40,899 nt of DNA from Streptacidiphilus jeojiense. GTDB lineage: Bacteria > Actinomycetota > Actinomycetes > Streptomycetales > Streptomycetaceae. Shown in pieces: positions 16,804 to 24,992 of the stretch. The notes below the pieces were generated by a model. It was not told where the DNA came from and ran no database searches. It was given only the letters and a program-made list of their open reading frames with translations. Numbering within the stretch: the stretch's first letter is position 1; every line of letters begins with the position of its first letter. The stretch lies in NCBI RefSeq assembly GCF_000719095.1, contig NZ_JOEH01000045.1:1-40899 (forward strand), in the 5' to 3' direction. A program made the translations under genes and the position numbers.

Positions 16804-18711
16804 TCAGTCTGGATCGGAACGGAGCTGAGCTCGTACAGCGGAGGCCTGGTCCGATGCCATCCGATGCATCGCGGCGGAGGCCTGGTCCGATGCCATCCGA
16901 CGGATCACGACAACGGCGTCGCCTGGCTGCATGTGACTGAGCACAGTGCCGGTCCAGACCAGGTCCATCCATCTCAATATCTCCACGACCTGACCTGGGG
17001 CCATGTGGCTGAGCATGGCGGCGGCCCGTTCAGGGTCCATCGGACGGAGTGGGGATTGATCCTCGTCGGTCGGACGGAGAACTCTGGCGGCGTGCTTCGG
17101 ATCCATTCGGTCCAGTGCAGCAGCTGCAAGCCGTGGATGCAGCCAGGTGAGCGCCCTGGCGGCCCGGACCGGCTCCATTCCGCTGAGTGCAGCCCCGACC
17201 GGTGCAGGGGACAGCTTGATCGTGCGTTTGTACTCAAAAAAGCTGCTTCTGTACCACGAAGCCGCTATGTCAAGGGAGTCATGTCGACGGCTGTCAGGCT
17301 GGCGTGGGCCCGGAATCAGACCGACGCTGCGTTCGTCAAAGAACCTGTTCCAGGGTTGCTCACGTTCGATGAGGAGGAGTATGGCCGCGATCCGGCCTGA
17401 GTCCATCCAACCCAGAAGGGAGACCAGGAGCTTCGTCTCCATCTCGGCGAAGGCGACTGAAGCCCTGTGCGAATCCATCATGTCGCATGCGGCGGCGGCA
17501 TCCGCTGGGGCCATCGCCTCAAGCGCGGGGCTGATCCGCTCAGGTTCCAGTCCGTCGAGTACCCGGCCAACCTCGGGAGGGGGCATCCTCTGGAGTACAT
17601 GACCGAGTTTGTCTGCCTCCATTCGACGAAGCGCGACCTTGGCTCGCTGCGGACCCAGCCCAAGAATGATCTCCGTCGCCCGGTCGGCGGTCATGCTACT
17701 GAGGGCTGCAGCGGCGGGACCTGACGCCATCTGCTTGATTGCAGTGGTAGCCGGGCTCGCGTCCATCAGGTCAACGATGCCGGCAGCGGTTTGCGAGTCC
17801 ATCACTTCGAGTGCCGCAGCAGCGTCCCCAAGGTCCATCGCCGTCAGCGTGATGGCGGCGCGTTCGCGATCCATCCGACGAAGGGTAATGGCTGCTTGGT
17901 TGGCGTCCATCTGCTCGATTGACCGAGCGGTCTCTTTGGGATCGGTTGAATCGATCATCCTGGGCGCTGGGTACGCTACTCCGCTCGCCACGCTGGTGCC
18001 CCGGTCGGCCTCCGCCTCCCAGATATTGACGGTCTGCGCCTCTGGGAGATCTTCCGCGCTGCCGTTCATTTCGAGTTGGCGTTCGAGTTCTTCGCAGCGC
18101 TCCTCGGCCGCGAGGCGGCGTTGATGAGCCGTAGCCAGCTCCGCTGCAAGGCGCTCGACCTCCTGCACCAGAGCCTCGCGAACCCGTTGCGCCTCGGCGA
18201 AGCCCTCTTGGTAGAGAGCGAGCTCAGCGGTGTGAGCGCCGCGTTCTTCCTCCAGACGGGCTTCAAGTTCGCGTTCACGCACGGCCGCCTGTGCGCCCCG
18301 AAGTCGCGCCTCCTGCAGATTCTCTTCGATTTCACGCTCGCGGATGACTGCGCGCGTAGCCGCGCGGTCGGCATCTTCGAGCTGGTCCTGCAGGAGCTGA
18401 ACGGCGTGGACGTGCGAACCGCCTGTCGCCAAGGCTTCAGTGTGCAGCGCCTTCATGTGGGCGACCACCTCCTGTGTAGGAGCTGTACCGCCCTGCAGCT
18501 CAGTGAAGGCAACCAGGAGTTCACGTACGAAGGACCACGGTGGGATCCGTCCGCCGCTGAGATAGCGCGAGACCTGACTCTTGTGCAGATGGACGCGAGC
18601 GCCATAGCGGCCCTGGCTGATTCCCAGGGCGGTGAAGTATGTACGCATCGCCTGGACAAGATCGCGTTGCGGCTGCGGCAACGCTTCGTCGAGCGGCTGA
18701 AGCTCCCCCAT
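16804..18711 (-). CDS. HTH - coiled-coil - 12-residue-repeat protein (MgtE-N/FliG-like repeats)
   Basis: A 635-aa soluble protein of unusual build. Residues 18-68 form a Cro/C1-like helix-turn-helix (YGARVHLHKSQVSRYLSGGR). Residues 100-215 are a charged coiled coil rich in Glu/Arg/Ala. From residue 256 come 16 head-to-tail 12-residue units (256-447) of the pattern M-D-x-x-x-A-A-x-x-L-x-x, for example MDRERAAITLTA and MDLGDAAAALEV. A 52-residue insertion (448-499) with aromatic residues follows, then 11 more units (500-629, one shortened to 10). The units resemble the PEEAAELLEEL-type helices of MgtE N-domains and FliG, so a superhelical solenoid is likely. No membrane segment. A GGGGTG site precedes the ATG. 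Function unknown; a DNA-bound scaffold or sensor is an inference. Confidence 0.88.
   Translation of the reverse strand: MGELQPLDEALPQPQRDLVQAMRTYFTALGISQGRYGARVHLHKSQVSRYLSGGRIPPWSFVRELLVAFTELQGGTAPTQEVVAHMKALHTEALATGGSHVHAVQLLQDQLEDADRAATRAVIREREIEENLQEARLRGAQAAVRERELEARLEEERGAHTAELALYQEGFAEAQRVREALVQEVERLAAELATAHQRRLAAEERCEELERQLEMNGSAEDLPEAQTVNIWEAEADRGTSVASGVAYPAPRMIDSTDPKETARSIEQMDANQAAITLRRMDRERAAITLTAMDLGDAAAALEVMDSQTAAGIVDLMDASPATTAIKQMASGPAAAALSSMTADRATEIILGLGPQRAKVALRRMEADKLGHVLQRMPPPEVGRVLDGLEPERISPALEAMAPADAAAACDMMDSHRASVAFAEMETKLLVSLLGWMDSGRIAAILLLIEREQPWNRFFDERSVGLIPGPRQPDSRRHDSLDIAASWYRSSFFEYKRTIKLSPAPVGAALSGMEPVRAARALTWLHPRLAAAALDRMDPKHAARVLRPTDEDQSPLRPMDPERAAAMLSHMAPGQVVEILRWMDLVWTGTVLSHMQPGDAVVVIRRMASDQASAAMHRMASDQASAVRAQLRSDPD
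16838..16900 (-). repeat. two 27-bp direct repeats at 36-bp spacing in the repeat gene
   Basis: The 27-bp block at 16838-16864 recurs without change at 16874-16900. The offset of 36 bp is exactly 12 codons and yields the twin units MASDQASAAMHR and MASDQASAVRAQ. This is a recent unit duplication at the C-terminal end of the solenoid. Confidence 0.85.
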
Positions 18712-18854
18712 CGAACACCCCGCTTTTCTGACTGCTCATCAACAGGGTCGCGTTGCCTTAGAGGTGGCAACCCGTCTCCTCTGCCGCAACACCTTGGGCC
18801 CATTTCACCCTGGTCAGACACCGACACGCAGCCGATTCCCAGAAAGGCCTCTCT

Positions 18855-18977
18855 ATGCGCCGCTATCTGCCTGACCCAACGACCCGGTGCGGAGCACTGT
18901 TCTACGGAGTGAGCGGAGCATTGCTCGGAGGAGGGACTCTCGACCTGCTTCACCACATCCAGTTGATCTGGCATTGA
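18855..18977 (+). CDS. 40-aa small protein
   Basis: ATG at 18855 is preceded by AAAGG at 7 nt. The product starts MRRYLPDPTTRCGALFYGVS and continues GALLGGGTLDLL to IQLIWH. It has a basic N-terminus and one short hydrophobic stretch, consistent with membrane association. A strong hairpin terminator follows 26 bp after the stop, supporting a separate small transcription unit. It is divergent from the repeat-protein gene (143-bp gap). Similar Arg-Tyr-Leu-Pro small proteins seem familiar from streptomycetes, but I cannot name a family. Confidence 0.55.
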   Translation: MRRYLPDPTTRCGALFYGVSGALLGGGTLDLLHHIQLIWH

Positions 18978-19003
18978 TCCGTCCCCCTTGCGAACGGCCG
19001 AGC

Positions 19004-19044
19004 GGGCCCGCCGCCAACCGAGATGCCGGGTTGGCGGCAGGCCC
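19004..19044 (+). terminator. strong hairpin terminator
   Basis: A 16-bp stem with 15 pairs (GGGCCCGCCGCCAACC against GGTTGGCGGCAGGCCC), 9-nt loop, followed by GTTTCCGTT. It closes the 40-aa gene unit. Confidence 0.75.
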
Positions 19045-19150
19045 GTTTCCGTTCCGCTGCGCGGCGCTGTTAAGCAGTCGCAACGGGTCGATGTCAACGA
19101 AGGGGTCGTCGTCCGCGTCTCGCAGCGGGCGGGCGTACACCCGTTCGAAG

Positions 19151-19342
19151 GCGCACATCTGGTGCAACACCTTCCCTGGCCACAACGACAGTCGATACGG
19201 GGCCGTGGTCAACACTGGTGCGTCTAAGGCCACCTGCGACTTGACGGGCAACCCCGTCGCCGTATCCGTGTTTGTCGACGGGTCCTGGCAGGACAAGAAC
19301 GGGGTCGGTTGGAACTCGGGAACGACCACCATTGATGTGTAG
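19151..19342 (+). pseudogene. C-terminal remnant of a possible secreted protein
   Basis: The frame ending at 19342 reads HIWCNTFPGHNDSRYGAVVN, then TGASKATCDLTGN and a VFVDGSWQDKNG stretch. This Cys-, Trp- and Asn-rich style is typical of small extracellular proteins. Upstream of about 19150 the same frame becomes low-complexity Ser/Arg, so the N-terminus and signal peptide are missing. The complementary strand is also open here, so strand choice is not certain. A perfect hairpin follows at 19361. Confidence 0.3.
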
Positions 19343-19360
19343 CGCGAGCGCGTCCGCTCA

Positions 19361-19395
19361 CCCTCGGCAGCGCTGTTCCACGAGGCTGCCGAGGG
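19361..19395. terminator. hairpin terminator
   Basis: CCCTCGGCAGC-N13-GCTGCCGAGGG, a perfect 11-bp stem just after the stop at 19342. It also lies downstream of the minus-strand oxidoreductase remnant and could serve both. Confidence 0.65.
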
Positions 19396-19450
19396 CGAGT
19401 TGCTGTTCAGGGAGTGGCACGACGGGCGTTGCCGGCCTGTGCCAGGGCGC

Positions 19451-19705
19451 TCAGGGGCGTACCCGGATGACGGTCTTGCCTTTGCGTCGCTCGGTCGGGT
19501 TCAGCGCGGGGATGGCGTCGTCGAGGGTCGCGATGGTTCCGATGTGCGTGCGAAGGCGTCCGTCCCGTACCCGGTCGACGATCTCCACCAGCTGACTCGG
19601 AACGGGCTCGACGACGAAGTCGATCGCGAGGCCGTCGAGGGGGCGGGCCTCGACAGGGCCGACTGCCGACACCAGCGTTCCTCCGGGGCGGATGATGCTC
19701 GCCGA
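19451..19705 (-). pseudogene. truncated zinc-type alcohol dehydrogenase/quinone oxidoreductase
   Basis: The last 85 codons match the C-terminal third of MDR-family NADPH:quinone oxidoreductases: SIIRPGGTLVSAVG (end of the nucleotide domain), LVEIVDRVRDGRLRTHIG and NPTERRKGKTVIRV. The N-terminal catalytic domain and the GxGxxG motif are absent. Upstream the frame turns into an Arg-rich shadow, while a neighbouring frame (to 19860) reads MNPGVIVERTKAVRATLGAP, possibly another gene fragment. A deletion or fusion has destroyed the gene. Confidence 0.65.
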
Positions 19706-19906
19706 GCGCCTTTGGATGTCGCCCGCTGGTCGATGTCGATCTCGGCGCGGATCGTCGCGTCGTGGGGCACGGGTGCACCCAAGGTGGCCCGAACCGCCTT
19801 GGTCCGTTCGACTATCACGCCGGGGTTCATCCAGTCTTCGTCGTTGGATGGCTGGTCCACCGTGCACCTCTGCCTGTCAACCCTGGGGTGGCCGCCGGTA
19901 CCGTAT

Positions 19907-19924
19907 GTCTACATCGATGTAGAC
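19907..19924. promoter_or_regulatory. perfect 18-bp palindrome (TetR-type operator)
   Basis: GTCTACATC-GATGTAGAC is perfectly symmetric and shares the ten central bases ACATCGATGT with operator palindrome 1 (5472-5487). It lies upstream of the broken minus-strand oxidoreductase and about 175 bp upstream of the ABC operon. No regulator gene remains beside it. Confidence 0.6.
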
Positions 19925-20099
19925 GTTTTGCGTTGGCGGCTGCCCATGGAGCCATCGTGCTCATGGGGATGATGCCACTGGCCACTGGGTTGTGTTCGCT
20001 GCTCGTTCATGGAGACGCCACTCCAGTACATCCATTTAGTTTCAGTTGTGGCTCCACAGTTCTAACCGTCGTTACACTTCAGACGTGATGGAGCTTGGA

Positions 20100-21197
20100 A
20101 TGTCGATTCAGACAGCGGTATCCGCCCGCAGACGCGCAGCCGTGGCCCTGGCTGCGGGGATCGCCGTGGCCGGCCTGGCCACCGGATGCGGCGGCTCGGC
20201 CAGGGCGTCGAGCGCCGGTAGCGCCTCCGCCGCCTCCACCACCTCGGGTTCGTCCGCACCGGTGCCGCTGGTGGTCTACTCGGCGCAGGGCTATGACAAG
20301 GCCATGGTCACCGCCTTCCAGAAGGCCACCGGCATCCCCACCAAGCTCGTGGACGACAGCACCGGGCCGCTGCTGGCCCGGGTCCAGGCCGAGCGCGGCA
20401 ACCCGAAGTGGGGCGTGCTCTGGGTGGACGGCGACGAGGCGTTCGCCTCGATGGACCAGGCCGGGATGCTGGTCAAGGGCTTCGAGCCGAACGTCCGGCT
20501 GAACGCCGCCGGGCAGGCGGTCGTCCCGGCCGACAAGAGCTACGTCCCCACCGGGCTCACCGTCACCGCCGCACTGGTCTACGACGCGACCAAGACCCCG
20601 AATCCGCCGACCAGCTGGCAGGAACTGCTCACCCCGGCCTGGAAGGGGCAGATCGGCATGAACGACCCCTCCGTGTCCGGACCCACCTACCCCTTCGTCG
20701 CGGGCATGTTCTCCCAGCTCGGCGGCACCAGCCAGGGCGAGGCCTTCTACAGCGGCCTGAAGAGCAACGGCCTGCACGTGTTCCAGACCAACGGCGACAC
20801 CCTGCACGCCCTGCAGACCGGCCAGATCAAGGTCGCCCTGATCCAGAGCTCGGCCGGACTCGCCGCCGGCACCAAGAACCACAACATCAGGACCACCTAC
20901 CTGCCCAAGGTCACCTCACTGCCCAGCGTGATCGGCATCGACGCCAAGGCGTCCGCCCAGGAGCAGGCCGAGGCAGAGCAGTTCGCCTCGTTCGTGCTCA
21001 GCGCCCAGGGGCAGCAGGTGATGCTGACCGGGGATCAGAACGGCGACTCGCTCTACTGGCCGATCGTGCAGGGAGTCTCCCCGCAGGCCGCGCTGCCCCC
21101 GCTGTCCTCGGTCCCCACCCAGGCGATCGATCCCAAGACCTGGGGCCCGCAGGAGGGGACCATCAACACCTGGTTCACCGACACGATCGTGCACTGA
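20100..21197 (+). CDS. ferric-iron-type ABC transporter substrate-binding lipoprotein
   Basis: 365 aa. A twin-Arg-like basic start (RRRAAVALAAG) and a lipobox LATGC with Cys30 indicate a lipoprotein, followed by a Ser/Ala linker. The mature part begins PLVVYSAQGYDKAMVTAFQK, the opening of the AfuA/FbpA cluster (SBP_bac_6-like), and includes TGIPTKLVDDSTGPLLARV. It should capture a metal or small anionic ligand outside the membrane. ATG 20100 has GGAG 6 nt upstream. It is the first gene of a five-gene operon with gaps of 3 bp or less or overlaps. I see no DtxR/IdeR-type box upstream. Confidence 0.9.
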   Translation: MSIQTAVSARRRAAVALAAGIAVAGLATGCGGSARASSAGSASAASTTSGSSAPVPLVVYSAQGYDKAMVTAFQKATGIPTKLVDDSTGPLLARVQAERGNPKWGVLWVDGDEAFASMDQAGMLVKGFEPNVRLNAAGQAVVPADKSYVPTGLTVTAALVYDATKTPNPPTSWQELLTPAWKGQIGMNDPSVSGPTYPFVAGMFSQLGGTSQGEAFYSGLKSNGLHVFQTNGDTLHALQTGQIKVALIQSSAGLAAGTKNHNIRTTYLPKVTSLPSVIGIDAKASAQEQAEAEQFASFVLSAQGQQVMLTGDQNGDSLYWPIVQGVSPQAALPPLSSVPTQAIDPKTWGPQEGTINTWFTDTIVH

Positions 21198-21200
21198 GCC

Positions 21201-23006
21201 ATGACCGACACCACTACCGACTCCCGGCCGCGCCTTCCGGACGCGGCCGGGACGGCGGCCGCCGGCCGGCCGCCGATACGCCCGCCGCACCTGCTCGGCC
21301 GGGCCGGGGCCCGCCTGCGCGCCACCGCCCGGGCGCTGCCCTGGCTGTTGTTCGGCGCCGTCCTGCTCCTGCCGGTCATCGGCTTCCTGCTGGTCGCCGT
21401 CACCCCGCGACTGTTCGGACAGGGCGACGCCTGGTTCACCCTGAGCACGTTCGGCCAGGTGATGTCCGGCTGGACCGGTCGCGCGATGCTGGACACCTTC
21501 CTGGTCGGGACCGGCGCGGCCGCGGTCGCCACCGTCGTGGCCACCGCGCTGGCCTGGATCACCGAACGCGCCGACCTGGTGGGGCGCGGGGTGTGGCGGC
21601 TGCTGCTGTGGGCGCTGCTGCTCGCCCCCTCCTACCTGGAGTCGCTCGGCTGGACCTGGCTGGTGGAACCCCAGGGGGTGCTGTCGCGGCTGCTCGGCCA
21701 CGACCCCGTCGCGCTGCGCTCGGTCGTCTTCGGACCGGCCGGGGTGGTCTGGGTGCTCGCCACCCGCGGCGTGCCCTTCGCCTACCTGGCCGTGTCCGCG
21801 CTGATCCGGGGCATGGGCCGGGAGTTCGAGGACGCGGCCCGCACCCACGGCGGCAACAGGCGCTCCACCGCGCGGCTGCTGCTGCCGATCCTGGCGCCGG
21901 GCCTGTGGGCCGGTTTCGCCATCGTCTTCGCCGAGTCCATCAGCGACTACGGAGTGGCCGCCACCCTCGCCGCGCAGGCGAACTTCCCCCTGGTCACCGG
22001 TGCCATGGAACAGTCGATCTCGACCTTCCCGGCCCAGTTCCCGCTGGCGTCCGCCCTGGGTTGGCTGCTGCTCGGACTGGTCGCCCTGGCCCTGCTGGCC
22101 CAGCGGCGCTCGATGCGCGGCCGCAGCTTCACCGTGCTCTCGGGCCGTACCCGCCCCGCGGTCCGCACCCGGCTCTCCGTCCGGGCGCAGGCCGGCGCGC
22201 TCACCACCGTCGGCGGATTCTTCGTCCTCGCCCTCGGCATCCCCGCCTTCGGTGCCGCCGCGGCCGCGCTGCTCCCCTCCGGCGGGAGCGTCACCCTCAC
22301 CGGGCTCACCCTCGCCAACTTCCGCCAGGTGCTGCACACCGGCGAGCTGCTCTCGGCGCTGGGCTACTCGGCCCGACTGTCGGTGATCACCGCCACCGCG
22401 GCCCTGGTCCTGGGCGCCTTCGCCGGCCGGGCCCTGGCCCGACGCGGCGACGGCGCCGCCGGACGGATCCTGGACCTGCTGCTCCTGGCCGCCATCGCGC
22501 TGCCGTCGGTCCTGCTCGCCAGCGGCTACATCTTCACCTACAACCTGCCGCTGGCCTCGCACCTGGGGATCGACCTGTACGGCACCAGCGCGCTGCTGGT
22601 GCTCGGCTACCTCGCCGGCGCCCTGCCGTCAGCCGCACGACTGCTGTCCGGATCGCTGGGACAGGTCAGCGACTCGCTGCTGTGGGCCGCCCGGGTGCAC
22701 GGCCGCCCGGCCACCCGGGCCTGGACCGGTGCGGTGCTGCCGCTGGTGGCCGGCTCACTGGTGTGGACCTGGCTGATCGCCTTCTGCGGCACCCTGCTGG
22801 AGCTGCCGGTCTCGCAACTCCTCGCCCCACCGGGCAGCGAACCGCTGTCCGTCGCCATCACCCGGCAGCTCCAGGGCTACAACGTCGGCGCGGGCGCGGC
22901 CATGACCGTCCTGGTCGTCCTGGCGGCCCTCGCGCTCATCGCCGCGGCCCTCGGTGTCCTGCGCCTGTTGCTCCCCGCAGCCCACCGCCTGGAGGCCGTG
23001 GCATGA
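21201..23006 (+). CDS. fused two-domain ABC permease (AfuB/FbpB type)
   Basis: 601 aa with about 12 membrane segments in two homologous halves. Each half has an EAA-like loop: REFEDAARTHGGNRRSTARL (first) and SDSLLWAARVHGRPATRAW (second). This duplicated layout is standard for FbpB/AfuB ferric permeases, where one chain forms the whole channel. The first 40 residues are a polar, Pro-rich cytoplasmic tail. It starts 3 bp after the lipoprotein stop, and its own stop overlaps the ATPase start. Confidence 0.92.
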   Translation: MTDTTTDSRPRLPDAAGTAAAGRPPIRPPHLLGRAGARLRATARALPWLLFGAVLLLPVIGFLLVAVTPRLFGQGDAWFTLSTFGQVMSGWTGRAMLDTFLVGTGAAAVATVVATALAWITERADLVGRGVWRLLLWALLLAPSYLESLGWTWLVEPQGVLSRLLGHDPVALRSVVFGPAGVVWVLATRGVPFAYLAVSALIRGMGREFEDAARTHGGNRRSTARLLLPILAPGLWAGFAIVFAESISDYGVAATLAAQANFPLVTGAMEQSISTFPAQFPLASALGWLLLGLVALALLAQRRSMRGRSFTVLSGRTRPAVRTRLSVRAQAGALTTVGGFFVLALGIPAFGAAAAALLPSGGSVTLTGLTLANFRQVLHTGELLSALGYSARLSVITATAALVLGAFAGRALARRGDGAAGRILDLLLLAAIALPSVLLASGYIFTYNLPLASHLGIDLYGTSALLVLGYLAGALPSAARLLSGSLGQVSDSLLWAARVHGRPATRAWTGAVLPLVAGSLVWTWLIAFCGTLLELPVSQLLAPPGSEPLSVAITRQLQGYNVGAGAAMTVLVVLAALALIAAALGVLRLLLPAAHRLEAVA

Positions 23007-24166
23007 CCGCCCACCTGCGCGTCGAGAACCTCAGCAAGAGCTTCGGCCCGACCCGTGTCCTCGACGGGATCTCCTTCGCCGTACCGCCCGGGCGCTTCAC
23101 CGTGCTGCTGGGGCCGTCCGGCTCCGGGAAGACCACCCTGCTGCGCTGCCTGGCCGGCATCGAGCGCGCCGAGTCCGGCTCCATCCACCTGGGCGAACGG
23201 GCGCTGGCGCAGGGCCGTTCCCACCTCCCGCCGGACCGCCGCGACCTGGCGATGGTCTTCCAGGACTACGCGCTGTGGCCGCACATGACCGCCGCCGCCA
23301 ACGTCGGCTACGCGCTGCGCCGTCGGCGCCTGGACCGTGAGCCGTCCCGGCGGCGGGTCGCCGAGGTGCTGGCGCGGGTCGGCCTGAGCGACCACGCGGA
23401 GCAGTTCCCGCACCAGCTCTCCGGCGGTCAGCAGCAGCGGGTCGCCCTGGCCCGCGCCCTGGTGGCCGAACCAGGGCTGCTGCTGTTCGACGAGCCGCTG
23501 TCCAATCTGGACGCCGACCTGCGCGAACGGCTGCGGGTGGAGATCGCCACGCTCACCCGGGAATCCGGCGCCACCGTGGTCTACATCACCCACGACCAGG
23601 CCGAGGCCTTCGCCCTGGCCGACGAGGTCGGCGTGCTGGAGGGCGGCAGGCTGGTGCAGCTCGGCTCACCCGAGGACGTCTACCACCGCCCGGCCTCGCC
23701 GTTCGTGGCCCGCTTCACCGGCCTGGCCGGTGAGTTGGAGGGAACGCTGGAGGCCGCTGCGGACGCCGCCGCAACCGTCACCGTGCGCACCGCCGCCGGG
23801 CCGGTCACCGCGGTGGCCGGCGGCACGGCCCGCGCCACGGGCAGCCGGGTCCGGGTGCTGGTCCGACCCGCCGCCGTCACCATCGCCCGCGACACCGGAA
23901 CCGAACCGGTCGCCGCACGGACCCTGGCCGGCACCGTGGTGGACACCGCCTACCGCGGCCGCGGCTACGACCATGTGGTCCAACTACCGGGCGGCGTAAG
24001 GCTCACCGGAGTGTTCGACCGCAGTGCGCAGCAGCGCGGCACCGCGGTCCGCCTGCTGCTGGACCCCGAAGGCTGCTTCGCCTTCCCCGACCCCGCTGCC
24101 GCATCCACGCCCGTCGCGGTAGCGGAGAACCCCGAACCCATCCGCACCACCCTGGAGGTCCGATGA
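23003..24166 (+). CDS. ABC transporter ATPase (AfuC/FbpC type)
   Basis: 387 aa. Walker A GPSGSGKTT (about 37-45), Q-loop VFQDYALWPH, signature LSGGQQQR, Walker B LLLFDEP and switch THDQAEA are all intact. A C-terminal TOBE-like domain (about 245-360) contains VLVRPAAVTI and VVDTAYRGRGYDHVVQL, as in ferric and related importers. The start overlaps the permease stop as ATGA. Its stop overlaps the start of a 15-codon mini-ORF. Confidence 0.95.
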   Translation: MTAHLRVENLSKSFGPTRVLDGISFAVPPGRFTVLLGPSGSGKTTLLRCLAGIERAESGSIHLGERALAQGRSHLPPDRRDLAMVFQDYALWPHMTAAANVGYALRRRRLDREPSRRRVAEVLARVGLSDHAEQFPHQLSGGQQQRVALARALVAEPGLLLFDEPLSNLDADLRERLRVEIATLTRESGATVVYITHDQAEAFALADEVGVLEGGRLVQLGSPEDVYHRPASPFVARFTGLAGELEGTLEAAADAAATVTVRTAAGPVTAVAGGTARATGSRVRVLVRPAAVTIARDTGTEPVAARTLAGTVVDTAYRGRGYDHVVQLPGGVRLTGVFDRSAQQRGTAVRLLLDPEGCFAFPDPAAASTPVAVAENPEPIRTTLEVR

Positions 24167-24210
24167 CCACCCCACTGCCCGCACGATCCTGCCCGGGAGC
24201 CGCCGCATGA
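24163..24210 (+). CDS. 15-codon bridging mini-ORF (translational coupler)
   Basis: ATG at 24163 overlaps the ATPase stop. The frame (MTTPLPARSCPGAAA) ends in a TGA that overlaps the ATG of the next membrane gene at 24207. It contains CGGGAG, so it may serve to carry ribosomes and the downstream Shine-Dalgarno region rather than to make a functional peptide. Confidence 0.4.
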   Translation: MTTPLPARSCPGAAA

Positions 24211-24992
24211 GCTCCTGGGTGCTGTTCCTCACCGTCTTCCTGGCCTGCACGGTGGAGGCCGTCGAGGCCCTGACCATCATCCTGGCCGCGGGCACCAGCC
24301 GGCACTGGGGCTCCGCGCTGCAGGGCACCGGCGCCGCCCTGGTCGCCCTGGCCGCCACCGTCGCGGTGCTGGGCCCGGCCGTCTCACTGATCCCGATCAA
24401 CGCGCTGCGCCTGGTCGTCGGCGCGCTGCTGCTGGTCTTCGGCCTGCAATGGCTGCGCAAGGCCGTGATGCGCGGCTCGGGCTACAAGGCCCTGCACGAC
24501 GAGACGGCCGCCTTCGCCGAGGAGGTGGAGGCCGCACGTGCGGCGGCGACCGGCGGACGCGGCGCCGTGCGCGACTGGTACGCCTTCACGCTGTCCTTCA
24601 AGGGCACCTTCCTGGAGGGCCTGGAGGTGGCCTTCATCGTGGTCACCTTCGGCAACAACCAGAAGAACGTGCCGGTCGCCGCACTGGGCGCGCTGGCCGC
24701 GGTGGTGCTGGTCGCCGCCGTGGGCATCGCGGTTCGGGCGCCGCTGGCGAAGGTCCCCGAGAACACCATGAAATTCGTGGTGGGCACCATGCTCACCGCC
24801 TTCGGCGTGTTCTGGGCCACCGAGGGAACCGGTGCCCACTGGCCCGGCTCGGACACCTCACTGCTGGCCCTGGTCCCGGCAGTCGCGCTGATCGCACTCG
24901 GGTACACCGCCGTGCTGCGCCGCTCCAACCCCGCCGTCAAGAACTCCGTGGGCACCCCCGCCGGCGCCCCGGTGGAAGGAAGCCTGACGTGA
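24207..24992 (+). CDS. COG4280-like polytopic membrane protein with two ExxE motifs
   Basis: 261 aa with 6-7 membrane segments. Two acidic motifs sit at matching positions of two half-repeats: VEAVEALTIILAAG (Glu17, Glu20) and LEGLEVAFIVVTFG (Glu137, Glu140). The second is close to the REGLE iron-binding motif of FTR1 permeases. A cytoplasmic loop of about 35 charged residues (88-122) separates the halves. The assignment to uncharacterised COG4280 is from memory. In an operon with a ferric-type ABC importer, metal transport or metal sensing is a reasonable inference. The C-terminal tail is short and polar. The stop overlaps the next GTG. Confidence 0.8.
   Translation: MSSWVLFLTVFLACTVEAVEALTIILAAGTSRHWGSALQGTGAALVALAATVAVLGPAVSLIPINALRLVVGALLLVFGLQWLRKAVMRGSGYKALHDETAAFAEEVEAARAAATGGRGAVRDWYAFTLSFKGTFLEGLEVAFIVVTFGNNQKNVPVAALGALAAVVLVAAVGIAVRAPLAKVPENTMKFVVGTMLTAFGVFWATEGTGAHWPGSDTSLLALVPAVALIALGYTAVLRRSNPAVKNSVGTPAGAPVEGSLT

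Noticed and set aside
18076..18912. 278-codon plus-strand frame
   Set aside because: Antisense to the coiled-coil and HTH parts of the repeat protein, whose domain pattern is clear on the minus strand.
18853..19332. 159-codon minus-strand frame
   Set aside because: It is antisense to the 40-aa gene and runs across the terminator hairpin. The composition is partly protein-like, so a short real fragment is not fully excluded.
20408..23002. Long upstream extension of the ABC ATPase frame
   Set aside because: It overlaps the lipoprotein and permease genes in another frame and is Arg/Pro-rich. The ATPase starts at the ATGA overlap at 23003.
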